A program made the position numbers and the translations under genes. The notes beneath the pieces are model-generated. The model was not told the DNA's origin. It saw only the letters and a list, made by a program, of their open reading frames with translations, and did no database searches. This document shows positions 55,709 through 63,860 of a stretch of 64,000 bases of DNA, piece after piece. Where the stretch lies: contig NZ_JACHIV010000001.1 of the NCBI RefSeq assembly GCF_014203325.1, forward strand, positions 6,449,501 to 6,513,500. The letters are read 5' to 3'. Origin of the DNA: Saccharopolyspora gloriosae (lineage in GTDB: Bacteria > Actinomycetota > Actinomycetes > Mycobacteriales > Pseudonocardiaceae). Each line of letters starts with the position of its first letter. The stretch's first letter is position 1.

Positions 55709-56065
55709 ATGAGCGCGGACGGTGAGCGGACTGACGAGGGCGGGACCGGCGCGGAGCTGATCGTCTACACCAGGCCGGGTTGCCCGTTCTGCACCTCGTT
55801 GCGCGCGGGACTGCGGCGCCAGGACCTGGAGTTCCGGGAGATCGACATCTGGCAGGAGCAGGGCGCGGCCGCCGCGGTGCGCGCGATCGCCGACGGCAAC
55901 GAGACGGTGCCGACGGTCGTGCTGGGCGACTGGTCCGCGGTGAACCCCTCGGCCTCGCAGGTGCTGGACGCGGTGCGCGAGCACGCGCCCGAACTGCTCC
56001 CGGAGAGCAAGCCCGGACTCGTATCCGGAGCCCTCAACGCCTTGGGCCTGCGCCAGACCGACTGA
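55709..56065 (+). CDS. Mycoredoxin-like glutaredoxin
   Basis: 118 residues. A redox motif CPFC (Cys25, Cys28) in YTRPGCPFCTSLRAGLRR, then EIDIWQEQGAAAAVRAIADG and NETVPTVVLGDWSAVNPSA with the cis-proline, is the actinobacterial mycoredoxin pattern. Such proteins reduce mycothiol mixed disulphides. It ends with a 25-residue extension. The repeat copy D follows. Confidence 0.9.
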   Translation: MSADGERTDEGGTGAELIVYTRPGCPFCTSLRAGLRRQDLEFREIDIWQEQGAAAAVRAIADGNETVPTVVLGDWSAVNPSASQVLDAVREHAPELLPESKPGLVSGALNALGLRQTD

Positions 56066-56087
56066 TGGTTTCCGGTCCCGGCCTGCC

Positions 56088-56285
56088 GTAGGGGGCAGGT
56101 CGCGGAACCTCAGCGTTCTTCTCGCTGCGGGATCTTTTTCCCGAGTGGCTCCGCCACGAGGGAAAAAGCTGTCCTCGCGAGAAGAACGCTGAGAACCCGC
56201 GGCGGTGCCGGTGGGCATGGTGGTCGCTGCTCAGCGGCTTCGCCGCTGACAAGACGAATGATCAAGAGCGCTGCTCACCTGGACT
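56088..56285 (+). repeat. Dispersed intergenic repeat, copy D (reference orientation)
   Basis: Complete form. Cassette arms CTCAGCGTTCTTCTCGC (56109-56125) and GCGAGAAGAACGCTGAG (56177-56193) pair perfectly over 17 bp and enclose TTTTTCCC...GGGAAAAAG. The backbone follows: GCGGTGCCGG, the hairpin TCAGCGGCTTCGCCGCTGA (56233-56251) and CTCACCTGGA. It lies after the glutaredoxin gene; the following 56290-56557 shows no gene. Confidence 0.9.
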
Positions 56286-56557
56286 GCAGGTTGAGGCTGG
56301 TGTGAAGTAGACCAGGGCCGGCCGCACGGGGGGCGTCACGGCCGGCGCCTGGGGTTGCGATCGCCGGTGGCGCGATACCGGCGAGCAGCAACTCACCCAG
56401 TTTGACGCGCGTGCACGCCTGGTGGATGCCACTTGGTCAAGAACTACGCCCGAAAGGGTGGGAGCGGCTGGTGTTCGGCGGTCCGCGCTGCACCGAATGC
56501 TCGGCCGGAGTGCGAAGTTCGGCCCGATACGGCGATTTGTCGACATGGCGACATGTG

Positions 56558-56597
56558 CGCTCGCCGACAGATCGACGGGTCGACCTGTCGGCGAGCG
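56558..56597. terminator. Long stem-loop at the end of the DUF2339 gene
   Basis: CGCTCGCCGACAG (56558-56570) pairs perfectly with CTGTCGGCGAGCG (56585-56597). The loop ATCGACGGGTCGAC contains a further TCGAC/GTCGA pairing. It starts five bases after the stop codon on the minus strand. Confidence 0.7.
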
Positions 56598-56601
56598 GTC
56601 C

Positions 56602-58908
56602 TCATGCCTCGCGCGCGTCGCGCTCGGCGATCAACCGCGCGTAGCGCGTGCCCCCGGCCAGCAGGATGAGCCCGGCCGCGAGGAACACCAGCACCCGCAC
56701 CAGCCCGGACAACGCCGCCAGGTCGAACACCAGCAGCTTCGCCAGCGCCACCCCCACCAGCACGAACCCGGCGACGCGCGCGGGCACCGAGTGGATGCCG
56801 CGCAGCAGCGACAGGAACGCCAGCACCATCCAGGAAACGGTGATCAGGGCGTGGCCCGCGAGGAAACCGGTGCGGTCCGGCGCGACCAGCAGGCTCAGCG
56901 TCAGGACCGCACCGCCCCCGCCGTAGAGCAGGCCGGCCGCGGCGGGCAGCACGGCCCGCGGGGTGCGCGCCAGCACGCCCAGCCCGATCGCGGACCAGGT
57001 GGTGGCGGTGGTGCTCGCCCCGATCAGCAGGAACGCCGCCAGCCCGGAGAGCATCGCCGAGATCCCGCCCGACGCGTACGGCTCGGCGGCGAACGCGAGG
57101 AACAGCGTCGGCGGCGCTGGCGAGACCAGCGCGATCAGCACCCCGGCCGCGCCGAACAGCGCTGCGCCCAGCAGCAGTCCCCGGCCGCGCAACCGGTGCG
57201 CGAGCAGCGCCAGCAGCAGCGCTTCCACCAGCAGGCTCAGCGAACGGCCCGAACCACCGGCCACCAGCAGCGTCGCCTGGAAGGCGGTGGCCGCGCCGAC
57301 GCCCCCGGCCACGACGCCGAGCGCGGCGGGCAGGCCGCCCGCGCGGCCCGCGCACCAGACGGCGGAATACAGCGCGGCGACCAGCGCCAGGACTCCCAGC
57401 GCGGCGAAGCGGTCCAGCATCGGCGCGGCCAGCAGCGTCGGGGTCGCGGCGGTGATCAGCAGCGCGATCGCGAGCGGGTCGCGGGGACGGCGGCGCGCGG
57501 TGATCACGGCGAGCGCGAGACCGGTGGCGGTGACCGCGAGCGCGGCGCACGCCGCGGGCCACGGCGCTCCCGTGACCAGCGCGTGCCCGTCGCCCACGAG
57601 GGCGGCGATGATCGCCGGGACGGCGGAGGCCGCGGTGAGCCCGCGCCAGGACCGGCGCACCTGCACCGGCGTCGCGGCGATCTTCAGCACGACCAGGAAC
57701 GCGGTCAGCAGCGCGGTGGCGGCGGGTTCGCGCAGCACCGGGCCGAACAGCAGCGGCGCGCACAGCGCGCAGCCGAGCACCACGCCGACCGCCAGCGCCT
57801 GCGACCGCCAGCGGTCGGCGAGCCACAACCCGAGCGCGCCCAGCACCAGCGCGGTCGCGAGCCCGGCCGGGGCGGGCAGGAAGCCGTAGAGCGCGGTCGC
57901 CGCGAGCACGTCCAGGTACAGCACGGCGATTCCGGTGGCGGCCAGCGCGAAGGCACCGGCGACGGCCGAGCGGTGCCGGACCCGGAACGCGCTGCCGAGC
58001 AGCACCGCGCCGAGCGCGGCACCACCGGCGACCCGTCCGAGCGGGCCGATCCACCCGTTCTGCACCGCCATCACCATCAGCAGCACGACCCCGAGCAGGG
58101 TGATCGCGGCGCCGGACCAGGCGAGCACGCGGGTGCCTTGCCGGGACGTCCAGTTCGCGAGCCGGTCCAGCATCGGTGGTTTCGGCGGGAACAGCGGCGG
58201 CGCGGGTGGCATCGCGGGGCCGGGCGGCGGTGCCTGCTCGCCACCGCCGACGGGCCGGTTCAGCCAGGTCAGGAGGCCGTCGGGCGGCGGCCCGGGGTAC
58301 GCGGCCGCCGCGTGCTGCGGGAACGCGCGCTGCGCGGCGAGATGTTCAGAGCCGGGCGCGCGCGGGTGCGGTGCGGTGCCGGGCAGGGCGTGCGCGGCCT
58401 GCGGCGCGACCGCCGCACCGCCGTCCTGGTGCGCGCGGTCCTGCTGGGCGGGAACGGGCCCCGAATACGGGGCAGCCCCGGCCGCTTGCGCGGCCGGGGT
58501 CTGCGTCGGTTCTGCGAAACTGGTGTCGACGGGCTCGCCGGGGATCGGTGCCGATCCGGTGCGGATCGTCGCCTCCGGGAGCGGGATCCGGTCCGGGACG
58601 GCCGGTCGCGTCCGTCTGCTCCCCGGCGCCGGGCCGGGTGGTGCTGGTCGGTCGGGTGGTGCGGCGGCGGGGCCGCCGTTGCTGGTGCTGCGTTCCCCAG
58701 TGATCACGGTGTCACCCTCGGTGTTCGTCGTGTCTTCCCCAGTGGTTGTTGCGCGCTCCGCGTTCGGCCCGCGAAGCTGCTCCCCGAGCACGCCGAGCTC
58801 AGTGCCCAGTTCCGCGAACATCACGGCGATCCGGTCGATCGGATCGGCGAGCTTGTCGAGGTCGGAAGCGGGGCCTGCGATCGTGCGTGCTGTGCGCTGT
58901 GTTGCCAT
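56602..58908 (-). CDS. DUF2339 multi-pass membrane protein
   Basis: 768 residues. An N-terminal polar region of about 250 residues, rich in Pro, Ala, Gly and Gln, is followed by about 18-20 closely spaced hydrophobic helices (for example TRVLAWSGAAITLLGVVLLM and VAGGAALGAVLLGSAFRVRH), the DUF2339 layout. Short loops and an absence of polar motifs give no clue to activity. The ATG at 58908 is chosen; GTG at 58914 and TTG at 58929 are alternatives and no ribosome site is clear. Two tandem TACTCATCGGT repeats lie about 45 bases upstream. Confidence 0.87.
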   Translation of the reverse strand: MATQRTARTIAGPASDLDKLADPIDRIAVMFAELGTELGVLGEQLRGPNAERATTTGEDTTNTEGDTVITGERSTSNGGPAAAPPDRPAPPGPAPGSRRTRPAVPDRIPLPEATIRTGSAPIPGEPVDTSFAEPTQTPAAQAAGAAPYSGPVPAQQDRAHQDGGAAVAPQAAHALPGTAPHPRAPGSEHLAAQRAFPQHAAAAYPGPPPDGLLTWLNRPVGGGEQAPPPGPAMPPAPPLFPPKPPMLDRLANWTSRQGTRVLAWSGAAITLLGVVLLMVMAVQNGWIGPLGRVAGGAALGAVLLGSAFRVRHRSAVAGAFALAATGIAVLYLDVLAATALYGFLPAPAGLATALVLGALGLWLADRWRSQALAVGVVLGCALCAPLLFGPVLREPAATALLTAFLVVLKIAATPVQVRRSWRGLTAASAVPAIIAALVGDGHALVTGAPWPAACAALAVTATGLALAVITARRRPRDPLAIALLITAATPTLLAAPMLDRFAALGVLALVAALYSAVWCAGRAGGLPAALGVVAGGVGAATAFQATLLVAGGSGRSLSLLVEALLLALLAHRLRGRGLLLGAALFGAAGVLIALVSPAPPTLFLAFAAEPYASGGISAMLSGLAAFLLIGASTTATTWSAIGLGVLARTPRAVLPAAAGLLYGGGGAVLTLSLLVAPDRTGFLAGHALITVSWMVLAFLSLLRGIHSVPARVAGFVLVGVALAKLLVFDLAALSGLVRVLVFLAAGLILLAGGTRYARLIAERDAREA

Positions 58909-58953
58909 GAGCACACTCTGTCGGCCCAAGGGGTCCGGCGGGATCCGTATGGC

Positions 58954-58975
58954 TACTCATCGGTTACTCATCGGT
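58954..58975. promoter_or_regulatory. Tandem 11-base direct repeats upstream of the DUF2339 gene
   Basis: TACTCATCGGT occurs twice without a gap (58954-58964, 58965-58975), one helical turn apart, in the divergent region with ptsI. Candidate activator or response-regulator site. Confidence 0.4.
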
Positions 58976-59107
58976 TAGTGGAATCGCTGGTCCGTACGGG
59001 TACGTACCGGATCGCGATTTCACCTGACGTGCCCGTTCAGGCGGTGCGTTTCCAGGCCGATCGGATGAGCGGTGCCTACGATCGAGGAGAGGCCGCAAGA
59101 GAAGGGT

Positions 59108-59121
59108 ATGGTCTAGACCAT
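59108..59121. promoter_or_regulatory. DasR-type operator (dre) overlapping the ptsI start
   Basis: ATGGTCTAGACCAT is a perfect palindrome and contains TGGTCTAGACCA, the core of the DasR-responsive element known in Streptomyces GlcNAc and PTS genes. It ends on the AT of the ptsI ATG, so bound repressor would also cover the initiation site. Confidence 0.85.
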
Positions 59122-60757
59122 GTCGCTGTTCACTGGTGTCGGAGTGAGTTCCGGCCGAGCATCCGGCCCGGTCGCCAGGGTCGCCGAACCCCTACCCGAA
59201 CCGGCCGCGGCCCCCGCGCCCGCCGACGCCGCAGCGGAGGCGCGCCGCATCCGCCCGGCCGCCGAAGCCGTCGCGAACCGGCTGTTCGAGCGCGCGGGAG
59301 CCGTCGGCGGTGAGGCCAAGGCCGTCCTGGAGACCACGGCCGCCATGGCGCTGGATCCGGCGCTGCTGTCCCAAGCCGAGCAACTCGTCACGAACAACGC
59401 GCTGCCCGCTCCGCGCGCGGTCCACGAGGCCGCGAACGGCTTCGCCGACGCGCTGCGCAACGCGGGCGGCTACCTCGCCGAACGCGTCCGCGACATCCAC
59501 GACGTGCGGGACCGGGTGATCGCCGAGCTGCTCGGCGCGACCCCGCCCGGCGTCCCCGACCTGGACCGGCCGAGCGTGCTGATCGCCCGCGACCTCGCGC
59601 CCGCCGACACCGCGGACCTCGACCCGCGGCTGGTGCTCGCGCTCGTCACCGAAGAAGGCGGGCCGACCAGCCACACCGCGATCCTGGCGCGCGCGCTCGG
59701 CATCCCCGCCGTCGTCGCCGCGCGCGGCATCCTCGCCGCCGCACCCGTCGTCGGCGTCCTCGTCGACGGCGACACCGGCAGCGTCGAGACCTCCGGCGAG
59801 CCCGTGCGCACCCAGGCCGCCGAACGCGACGTGCGGATCGACTGGAACGGCGCCGGCGGCACCGCCGACGGCCACGCCGTGTCCGTGCTCGCCAACGTCG
59901 GCTCCGCCTCGGACGCGCGGCTGGCCGTGGACGCCGGGGCGCAGGGCGTCGGCCTGTTCCGCACCGAGTTCTGCTACCTCGGCGCCGACGAGGAACCGGA
60001 CGTGCGCACCCAGCGCGCCGCCTACACCGAGGTGCTCGCCCCGTTCGCCGGTCGCCCCGTCGTCGTGCGCACCCTCGACGCGGGTGCCGACAAACCGCTG
60101 TCGTTCCTGGACATGGGCGCCGAACCGAACCCGGCGCTCGGGGTGCGCGGGCTGCGGGTGTGCTTCGAACGCCCCGGCGTGCTCGACCGGCAGCTGGAGG
60201 CCATCGCCGGTGCCGAGCAGGACTCCGGCGCGACGGTGTCGGTGATGGCCCCGATGGTCGCCACCGCGGACGAGGCGGCGTGGTTCGCCGACCGGGTCCG
60301 CGCCGCCGGGCTCGGCCGGGCGGGCGCGATGATCGAGGTCCCGGCGGCGGCGCTGACCGCCGACGAGCTGCTCGACGCCGTCGACTTCGTCAGCGTCGGC
60401 ACCAACGACCTCGCGCAGTACGTGTTCGCCGCCGACCGCATGTCGGGCGCGCTGGCCGGGCTCAACGACCCGTGGCAGCCCGCGCTGCTGCGGCTGGTGG
60501 CGCTGATCGGGCAGGCCGGGCACCGCCTCGGCAAGCCCGTCGGCGTCTGCGGCGAGGCGGCCTCGGACCCGCTGCTGGCGGGAGTGCTCGCCGGGCTGGG
60601 CGTCAGCAGCCTGTCGATGGCCGCCGCCGCCGTTCCCGCCGTCGGCTCGGCACTGGCGTCGCACACGCTCGTCGACTACCAGAAGGCGGCGGAAGAGGCC
60701 AAGAACGCCCCCAACGCGGCGCGAGCCCGGGAATCCGCCTTCGCCACCCTCCAGTGA
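59120..60757 (+). CDS. ptsI: Phosphoenolpyruvate-protein phosphotransferase (PTS Enzyme I)
   Basis: 545 residues. The phosphohistidine domain carries EEGGPTSHTAILARALGIPA (His185). The C-terminal PEP-binding barrel shows GLFRTEFCYLG, VVRTLDAGADKPL, AMIEVPAAALTADELL, and FVSVGTNDLAQYVFAADR, then PVGVCGEAASDPLLAGVLAG with the catalytic Cys. It transfers phosphate from PEP to HPr, feeding sugar uptake such as GlcNAc or fructose. A dre operator covers the start, so repression by a DasR orthologue is likely. Neither ptsH nor EII genes are in view. Confidence 0.96.
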   Translation: MSLFTGVGVSSGRASGPVARVAEPLPEPAAAPAPADAAAEARRIRPAAEAVANRLFERAGAVGGEAKAVLETTAAMALDPALLSQAEQLVTNNALPAPRAVHEAANGFADALRNAGGYLAERVRDIHDVRDRVIAELLGATPPGVPDLDRPSVLIARDLAPADTADLDPRLVLALVTEEGGPTSHTAILARALGIPAVVAARGILAAAPVVGVLVDGDTGSVETSGEPVRTQAAERDVRIDWNGAGGTADGHAVSVLANVGSASDARLAVDAGAQGVGLFRTEFCYLGADEEPDVRTQRAAYTEVLAPFAGRPVVVRTLDAGADKPLSFLDMGAEPNPALGVRGLRVCFERPGVLDRQLEAIAGAEQDSGATVSVMAPMVATADEAAWFADRVRAAGLGRAGAMIEVPAAALTADELLDAVDFVSVGTNDLAQYVFAADRMSGALAGLNDPWQPALLRLVALIGQAGHRLGKPVGVCGEAASDPLLAGVLAGLGVSSLSMAAAAVPAVGSALASHTLVDYQKAAEEAKNAPNAARARESAFATLQ

Positions 60758-60798
60758 GGCGCCGCCGAGCGGTGACCGCCCGACCGGGCCTCCCGCGC

Positions 60799-60836
60799 GA
60801 CCGGGGATGAGGTGCCGAGCACCTCACCCCCGGTCA
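60799..60836 (+). terminator. ptsI terminator
   Basis: GACCGGGG-TGAGGTGC pairs with GCACCTCA-CCCCGGTC with one bulge, around CGA, 40 bases after the stop. Confidence 0.7.
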
Positions 60837-60933
60837 CCGGCTGCGTCCCGGCGGGGCAGTACCGGGACGCGGCGGACGGCGAGCTCCATCCCCAGCGGAG
60901 CCCGTCGTCCGCGGATGCCGCGAGGCACCCGCG

Positions 60934-61704
60934 TCAGGCCCGGACGTGGTCGCCGAGCATCGGCCGCACCAGCTCCCGCAGGCGCCGGGACGGTTCGATG
61001 CCCAGCTCCCGGTCCAGCAGCTGCTCGTAGCGCCGGTAGTGGCGCAGCGCCTGCGCCGGGTTCGACTGCTTGAGCAGCACCTCCACCACCGCGCAGTGCG
61101 CGGTCTCGCGGAACGGTTCGACGACGGTCGCCGCCTGCGCGACCTCCAGCGCCGTCGCCAGCTGGCTGGACTGCACCAGCCGCTCCGCGGCGATCTCCAG
61201 CGCGTGCACCTGGAGCTGCTGGAGCCGTTCCCGCTCGGCCAGCACCCAGTCCTCGTACCAACCCGGCAGCAGCGGGTCCTGCTTGGCCAAGGTGTGCCCG
61301 ATCGCGGCCCAGTCCGCGATCGGCTCCACCGGGTCCTCCCGCAGCAGCCGCTCCCCCGTGGACGTCAGCTCGTGCACGTCCACCGAGAGCTGGCCGCCCA
61401 GTTCGACCTCCGCGCCGTTGCCGACGATGGCTCCCGGCACCCGCCTGCGCACCCGCCACAGCGTGGTCCGCAGGTTCGCCAGCGCGCTCTGGTCGTCGTT
61501 GGCCGGCCACAGCGTTCCGGCGACGAGGTCCCGCTGCGTGCGCCCGCGCAGCGCCAGCAGCGCCAGCAGCCGCTGCCCGTTGCTGGAGACGGGCACCCCG
61601 ACGCCGTCGCAGTGCAGCGACCACCCGCCGAGCAGTGCCAGCCGCAACCGCTCCCCGGCGTGCGGCCGTGGGAGCGGGATCGGGCGCGCAGGTCCCTCGC
61701 TCAT
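60934..61704 (-). CDS. SARP-type (AfsR/DnrI/RedD) transcriptional activator
   Basis: 256 residues. An N-terminal OmpR-type winged helix (LRLALLGGWSLHCDGVGVPV, then QRLLALLALRGRTQRDLVAG and ALANLRTTLWRVRRRVPG) is followed by a bacterial transcriptional activation domain made of TPR-like helices (EIAAERLVQSSQLATALEVA, YRRYEQLLDRELGIEPSRRL). Such regulators typically activate natural product clusters. It lies 116 bases downstream of the M50 protease gene in the same direction. ATG at 61704 follows GGGGGA. Confidence 0.9.
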   Translation of the reverse strand: MSEGPARPIPLPRPHAGERLRLALLGGWSLHCDGVGVPVSSNGQRLLALLALRGRTQRDLVAGTLWPANDDQSALANLRTTLWRVRRRVPGAIVGNGAEVELGGQLSVDVHELTSTGERLLREDPVEPIADWAAIGHTLAKQDPLLPGWYEDWVLAERERLQQLQVHALEIAAERLVQSSQLATALEVAQAATVVEPFRETAHCAVVEVLLKQSNPAQALRHYRRYEQLLDRELGIEPSRRLRELVRPMLGDHVRA

Positions 61705-61820
61705 GGTTCCCCCTTCGTCCGGCAAAGACCGGCCGCACCCGAGGCGCGGCCCGTCACCGATGGCGTCGCAGGCGTGACGGCGTGCCGTTACAGGCCTACG
61801 CACCGTGACAGATCCGCAGG

Positions 61821-63317
61821 TCACGAGGTGCGGAGGCCGAATCGGTTGCGGGTGACCGGGGCGCGGTGGCGCGGCACGTGCCGGGGGTGCTTGCGGCGGT
61901 ACCACTGGCCGATCTTGCCCCCGATGCGGATGGCGAACGCGATGCCGCCCATCCACGGCAGCAGCAGCACGAACAGCGACAGGACGGCCACCACCCCGGT
62001 GAGCACGTGGCCCTGCGCGAATCCGTCGAGACCCCAGAGCCAGAACTCGTGCCCGCGTTCCAGCGCCGTGCCCAAGTAGCGGGGGATCCGCACGAACAGC
62101 GTCAGCAACGACAGGAACAGCACCGGCACCACGATCGCCACCCAGCAGGTGACCAGCAGCCGGACCTGGGGGCGCAGACCGGCGCCGACCTGCTCCCCCG
62201 GCTGCTGCTTGCCGAGCAGTTTGCGCACGAACGGCCGCACGTGCGCGAACAGGTTCGGCACCCCCACCAGGTCGCCGAGGATGTAGTAGCCGTCCAGCCG
62301 GATCAGCGGCAGCAGCTGCTGGAGCATCTGCATGTGGCTGAGCACGATGAACACCGCCAGCGGTGCGAAACCCGTCGCCCAGAACAACCCGGCCATGCCG
62401 ATGATGTAGATCGCGTTGAAGTACAGGCCGCCCAGGTCGGTGCGCAACCGGCCGGCCCGGTCGAGCCGGTAGGCGTCGGTGACGTTGGTGTAGAACGCCG
62501 GGAAGATCAGCAGGATGCCGAAGCCGATCGCGCCGGGCCTGCCGCCGCCGTAGTGGCACCCGGCGGCGTGCCCGCTCTCGTGGAACAGGGTGGACGTGAC
62601 GATCAGCAGGATCAGCACGAGCACGTGCGCCGGGTCGCCCACGGACGCGTGGAACGCCGCGTCCAGCGAACCGGAGGCCACCAGCGCCACGTCCGCCACG
62701 ACCATCGCGCACAGCACGGTGACCACGATGACCGGCTGGAACAGCGGGGCCAGCACGGCGGCCAGCACGCGCACCACGCCCGCGGGCAGCAGCACGCCGC
62801 GCATCGCCAGCGAGATCAGCGGGTCCGCCTTCGGCGCCTCCGCCACCGGTTCGTCCAGCTCCGCCACGCCCAGCTTGTGCAGCTTGTCGCCGATCAGGAA
62901 ACCCACCCCGGCCGCGGAGATCTCCGAGCCGCAGGCCGCGGTGACCCGCTCGGCGATCTCGCGCAGGTCCCGGTGCCCGTCGATCTGCGAGGCGACCAGG
63001 TGGAGGAGCTCGGACACCAGGATCATCTGCCCGTCGGCGCGGGCGATGAGGAACCGCGGATCGGTGTACCCGGCGCCTTCGTACCGGCCGCACAACGAGA
63101 CGCCGTCCGCGAGCTGCGGCACGGAGCGCTCGTCCACCTCGGCGATCTGGGCGGGGTCTCCGGCGGTGGTGGCCGCCGGCGCGACCTCCGCGCCGGTGCG
63201 GTCCGCGTCCGGCCGCTCGGGTGCGGCGCCTTGCGCGGGCACGACGGGCAGGGCGGGCTCGGTGGGAAGGTCGGGCTCGGCGGGTGCCGCCCGCCCTACC
63301 TGGGTCGCTTCTGACAT
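61821..63317 (-). CDS. Membrane M50 metalloprotease with N-terminal PqqD-like region
   Basis: 498 residues. After a Pro/Ala-rich 65 residues, 66-155 resembles the PqqD/RRE winged-helix fold seen before peptide zinc metalloproteases (QLADGVSLCGRYEGAGYTDP, GFLIGDKLHKLGVAEL). Then follow several membrane helices with the zinc motif HESGH (246-250) in STLFHESGHAAGCHYGGGRP and a third-ligand region LLPLIRLDGYYILGDL (Asp342). It is thus a site-2-protease-like enzyme. Genes for three related small peptides lie directly upstream. I infer a role in leader processing or export of those peptides. ATG at 63317 follows GGAGGGGA. Confidence 0.88.
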   Translation of the reverse strand: MSEATQVGRAAPAEPDLPTEPALPVVPAQGAAPERPDADRTGAEVAPAATTAGDPAQIAEVDERSVPQLADGVSLCGRYEGAGYTDPRFLIARADGQMILVSELLHLVASQIDGHRDLREIAERVTAACGSEISAAGVGFLIGDKLHKLGVAELDEPVAEAPKADPLISLAMRGVLLPAGVVRVLAAVLAPLFQPVIVVTVLCAMVVADVALVASGSLDAAFHASVGDPAHVLVLILLIVTSTLFHESGHAAGCHYGGGRPGAIGFGILLIFPAFYTNVTDAYRLDRAGRLRTDLGGLYFNAIYIIGMAGLFWATGFAPLAVFIVLSHMQMLQQLLPLIRLDGYYILGDLVGVPNLFAHVRPFVRKLLGKQQPGEQVGAGLRPQVRLLVTCWVAIVVPVLFLSLLTLFVRIPRYLGTALERGHEFWLWGLDGFAQGHVLTGVVAVLSLFVLLLPWMGGIAFAIRIGGKIGQWYRRKHPRHVPRHRAPVTRNRFGLRTS

Positions 63318-63335
63318 GGTTCCCCTCCAGGAAAA

Positions 63336-63371
63336 CCGGCCGGGGACGGAAGAGTTCCCGTCCCCGGCCGG
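63336..63371 (-). terminator. Terminator/attenuator between peptide B and the protease gene
   Basis: On the minus strand CCGGCCGGGGACGG and CCGTCCCCGGCCGG (63358-63371, 63336-63349) form a perfect 14-bp stem with an eight-base loop followed by TTTTCC. Most transcripts from the peptide genes should stop here, and the protease would be expressed at a lower level. Confidence 0.8.
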
Positions 63372-63393
63372 CCGGCACGTCCGATATCCGCTT

Positions 63394-63561
63394 TTACTTT
63401 CCGTATCCGTACTGGTTGGCCAGCGCGAGTGCGTCGCCGCCGACGGCGGTCGCGACGGCGATGTTCACCGGCACGTTGACGTTGACGTTGACGAGGCCGC
63501 CCAGGGCCTCCCGGGCGGGCAGCAGCTCGGCCGGTTGCGCGGCCAGCTCCAAGCGGTCCAT
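63394..63561 (-). CDS. Precursor-like peptide B
   Basis: 55 residues starting MDRLELAAQ. It shares AELLPxREALGG (11-22) with peptide A. The following segment alternates Val and Asn (LVNVNVNVPVNIAVATAV at 23-40), a pattern favouring beta structure, and it ends GGDALALANQYGYGK. It is too short for ordinary gene calling, but the ATG at 63561 has GGAGG six bases upstream and third-position GC is high. I do not recognise the family. Similarity to peptides A and C, which are consecutive, argues that it is real. Confidence 0.82.
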   Translation of the reverse strand: MDRLELAAQPAELLPAREALGGLVNVNVNVPVNIAVATAVGGDALALANQYGYGK

Positions 63562-63580
63562 TCATCCTCCTCAGTGGTGT

Positions 63581-63619
63581 CCGGCCGCGCGCCACTGGTT
63601 TTCAACGGCGCACGGCCGG
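63581..63619 (-). terminator. Stem-loop between peptides A and B
   Basis: CCGGCCGCGCGCC (63581-63593) and GGCGCACGGCCGG (63607-63619) pair over 13 positions with one mismatch that becomes a G-U pair in the minus-strand RNA. It lies just before the peptide B ribosome site. Confidence 0.6.
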
Positions 63620-63637
63620 GAACTCGGTCAGGACAGG

Positions 63638-63823
63638 TCAGTCCTGGCTGAGGTCGACGTGCTGGTTGGCGGTGGCCCCGGCGTCGCCGCCCAGGGCGAC
63701 GGCGGTGGCGGTGTTCTGCGCGGCCACCAGGCCGAAGTACTCGTTGACGTTGAAGCCGCCCAGCGCTTCGCGCTTCGGCAGCAGCTCGGCGGAGACTTGC
63801 AGCTCGGAGATCTCGAACTTCAC
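63638..63823 (-). CDS. Precursor-like peptide A
   Basis: 61 residues, GTG start at 63823 with AGGAG six bases upstream. N-terminus MKFEISELQVS, then AELLPKREALGG (12-23), NVNEYFGLVAAQ, and TATAVALGGDAGATANQHVD followed by LSQD. The shared blocks with peptide B are AELLPxREALGG and a tail GGDAxxxANQ. No cysteine is present in either. I read the first half as a leader ending at Gly-Gly and the rest as a core, which is inference. Family not recognised. Confidence 0.85.
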   Translation of the reverse strand: MKFEISELQVSAELLPKREALGGFNVNEYFGLVAAQNTATAVALGGDAGATANQHVDLSQD

Positions 63824-63860
63824 GATGCGCTCCTACGAAGTAGAGATGGTGAGAACAGGT

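Noticed and set aside
61740-61800. Heptamer direct repeats (TGTCACG, TGTAACG) upstream of the SARP gene as SARP boxes
   Set aside because: The period is 18 bases rather than a helical-turn multiple of 11, and only two units match.
63394-63823. Peptides A and B as class II bacteriocins with a standard double-glycine leader
   Set aside because: They have a Gly-Gly, but the residues before it (PxREALGG) do not fit the LSxxELxxIxGG pattern, and no C39 peptidase-transporter is in view.
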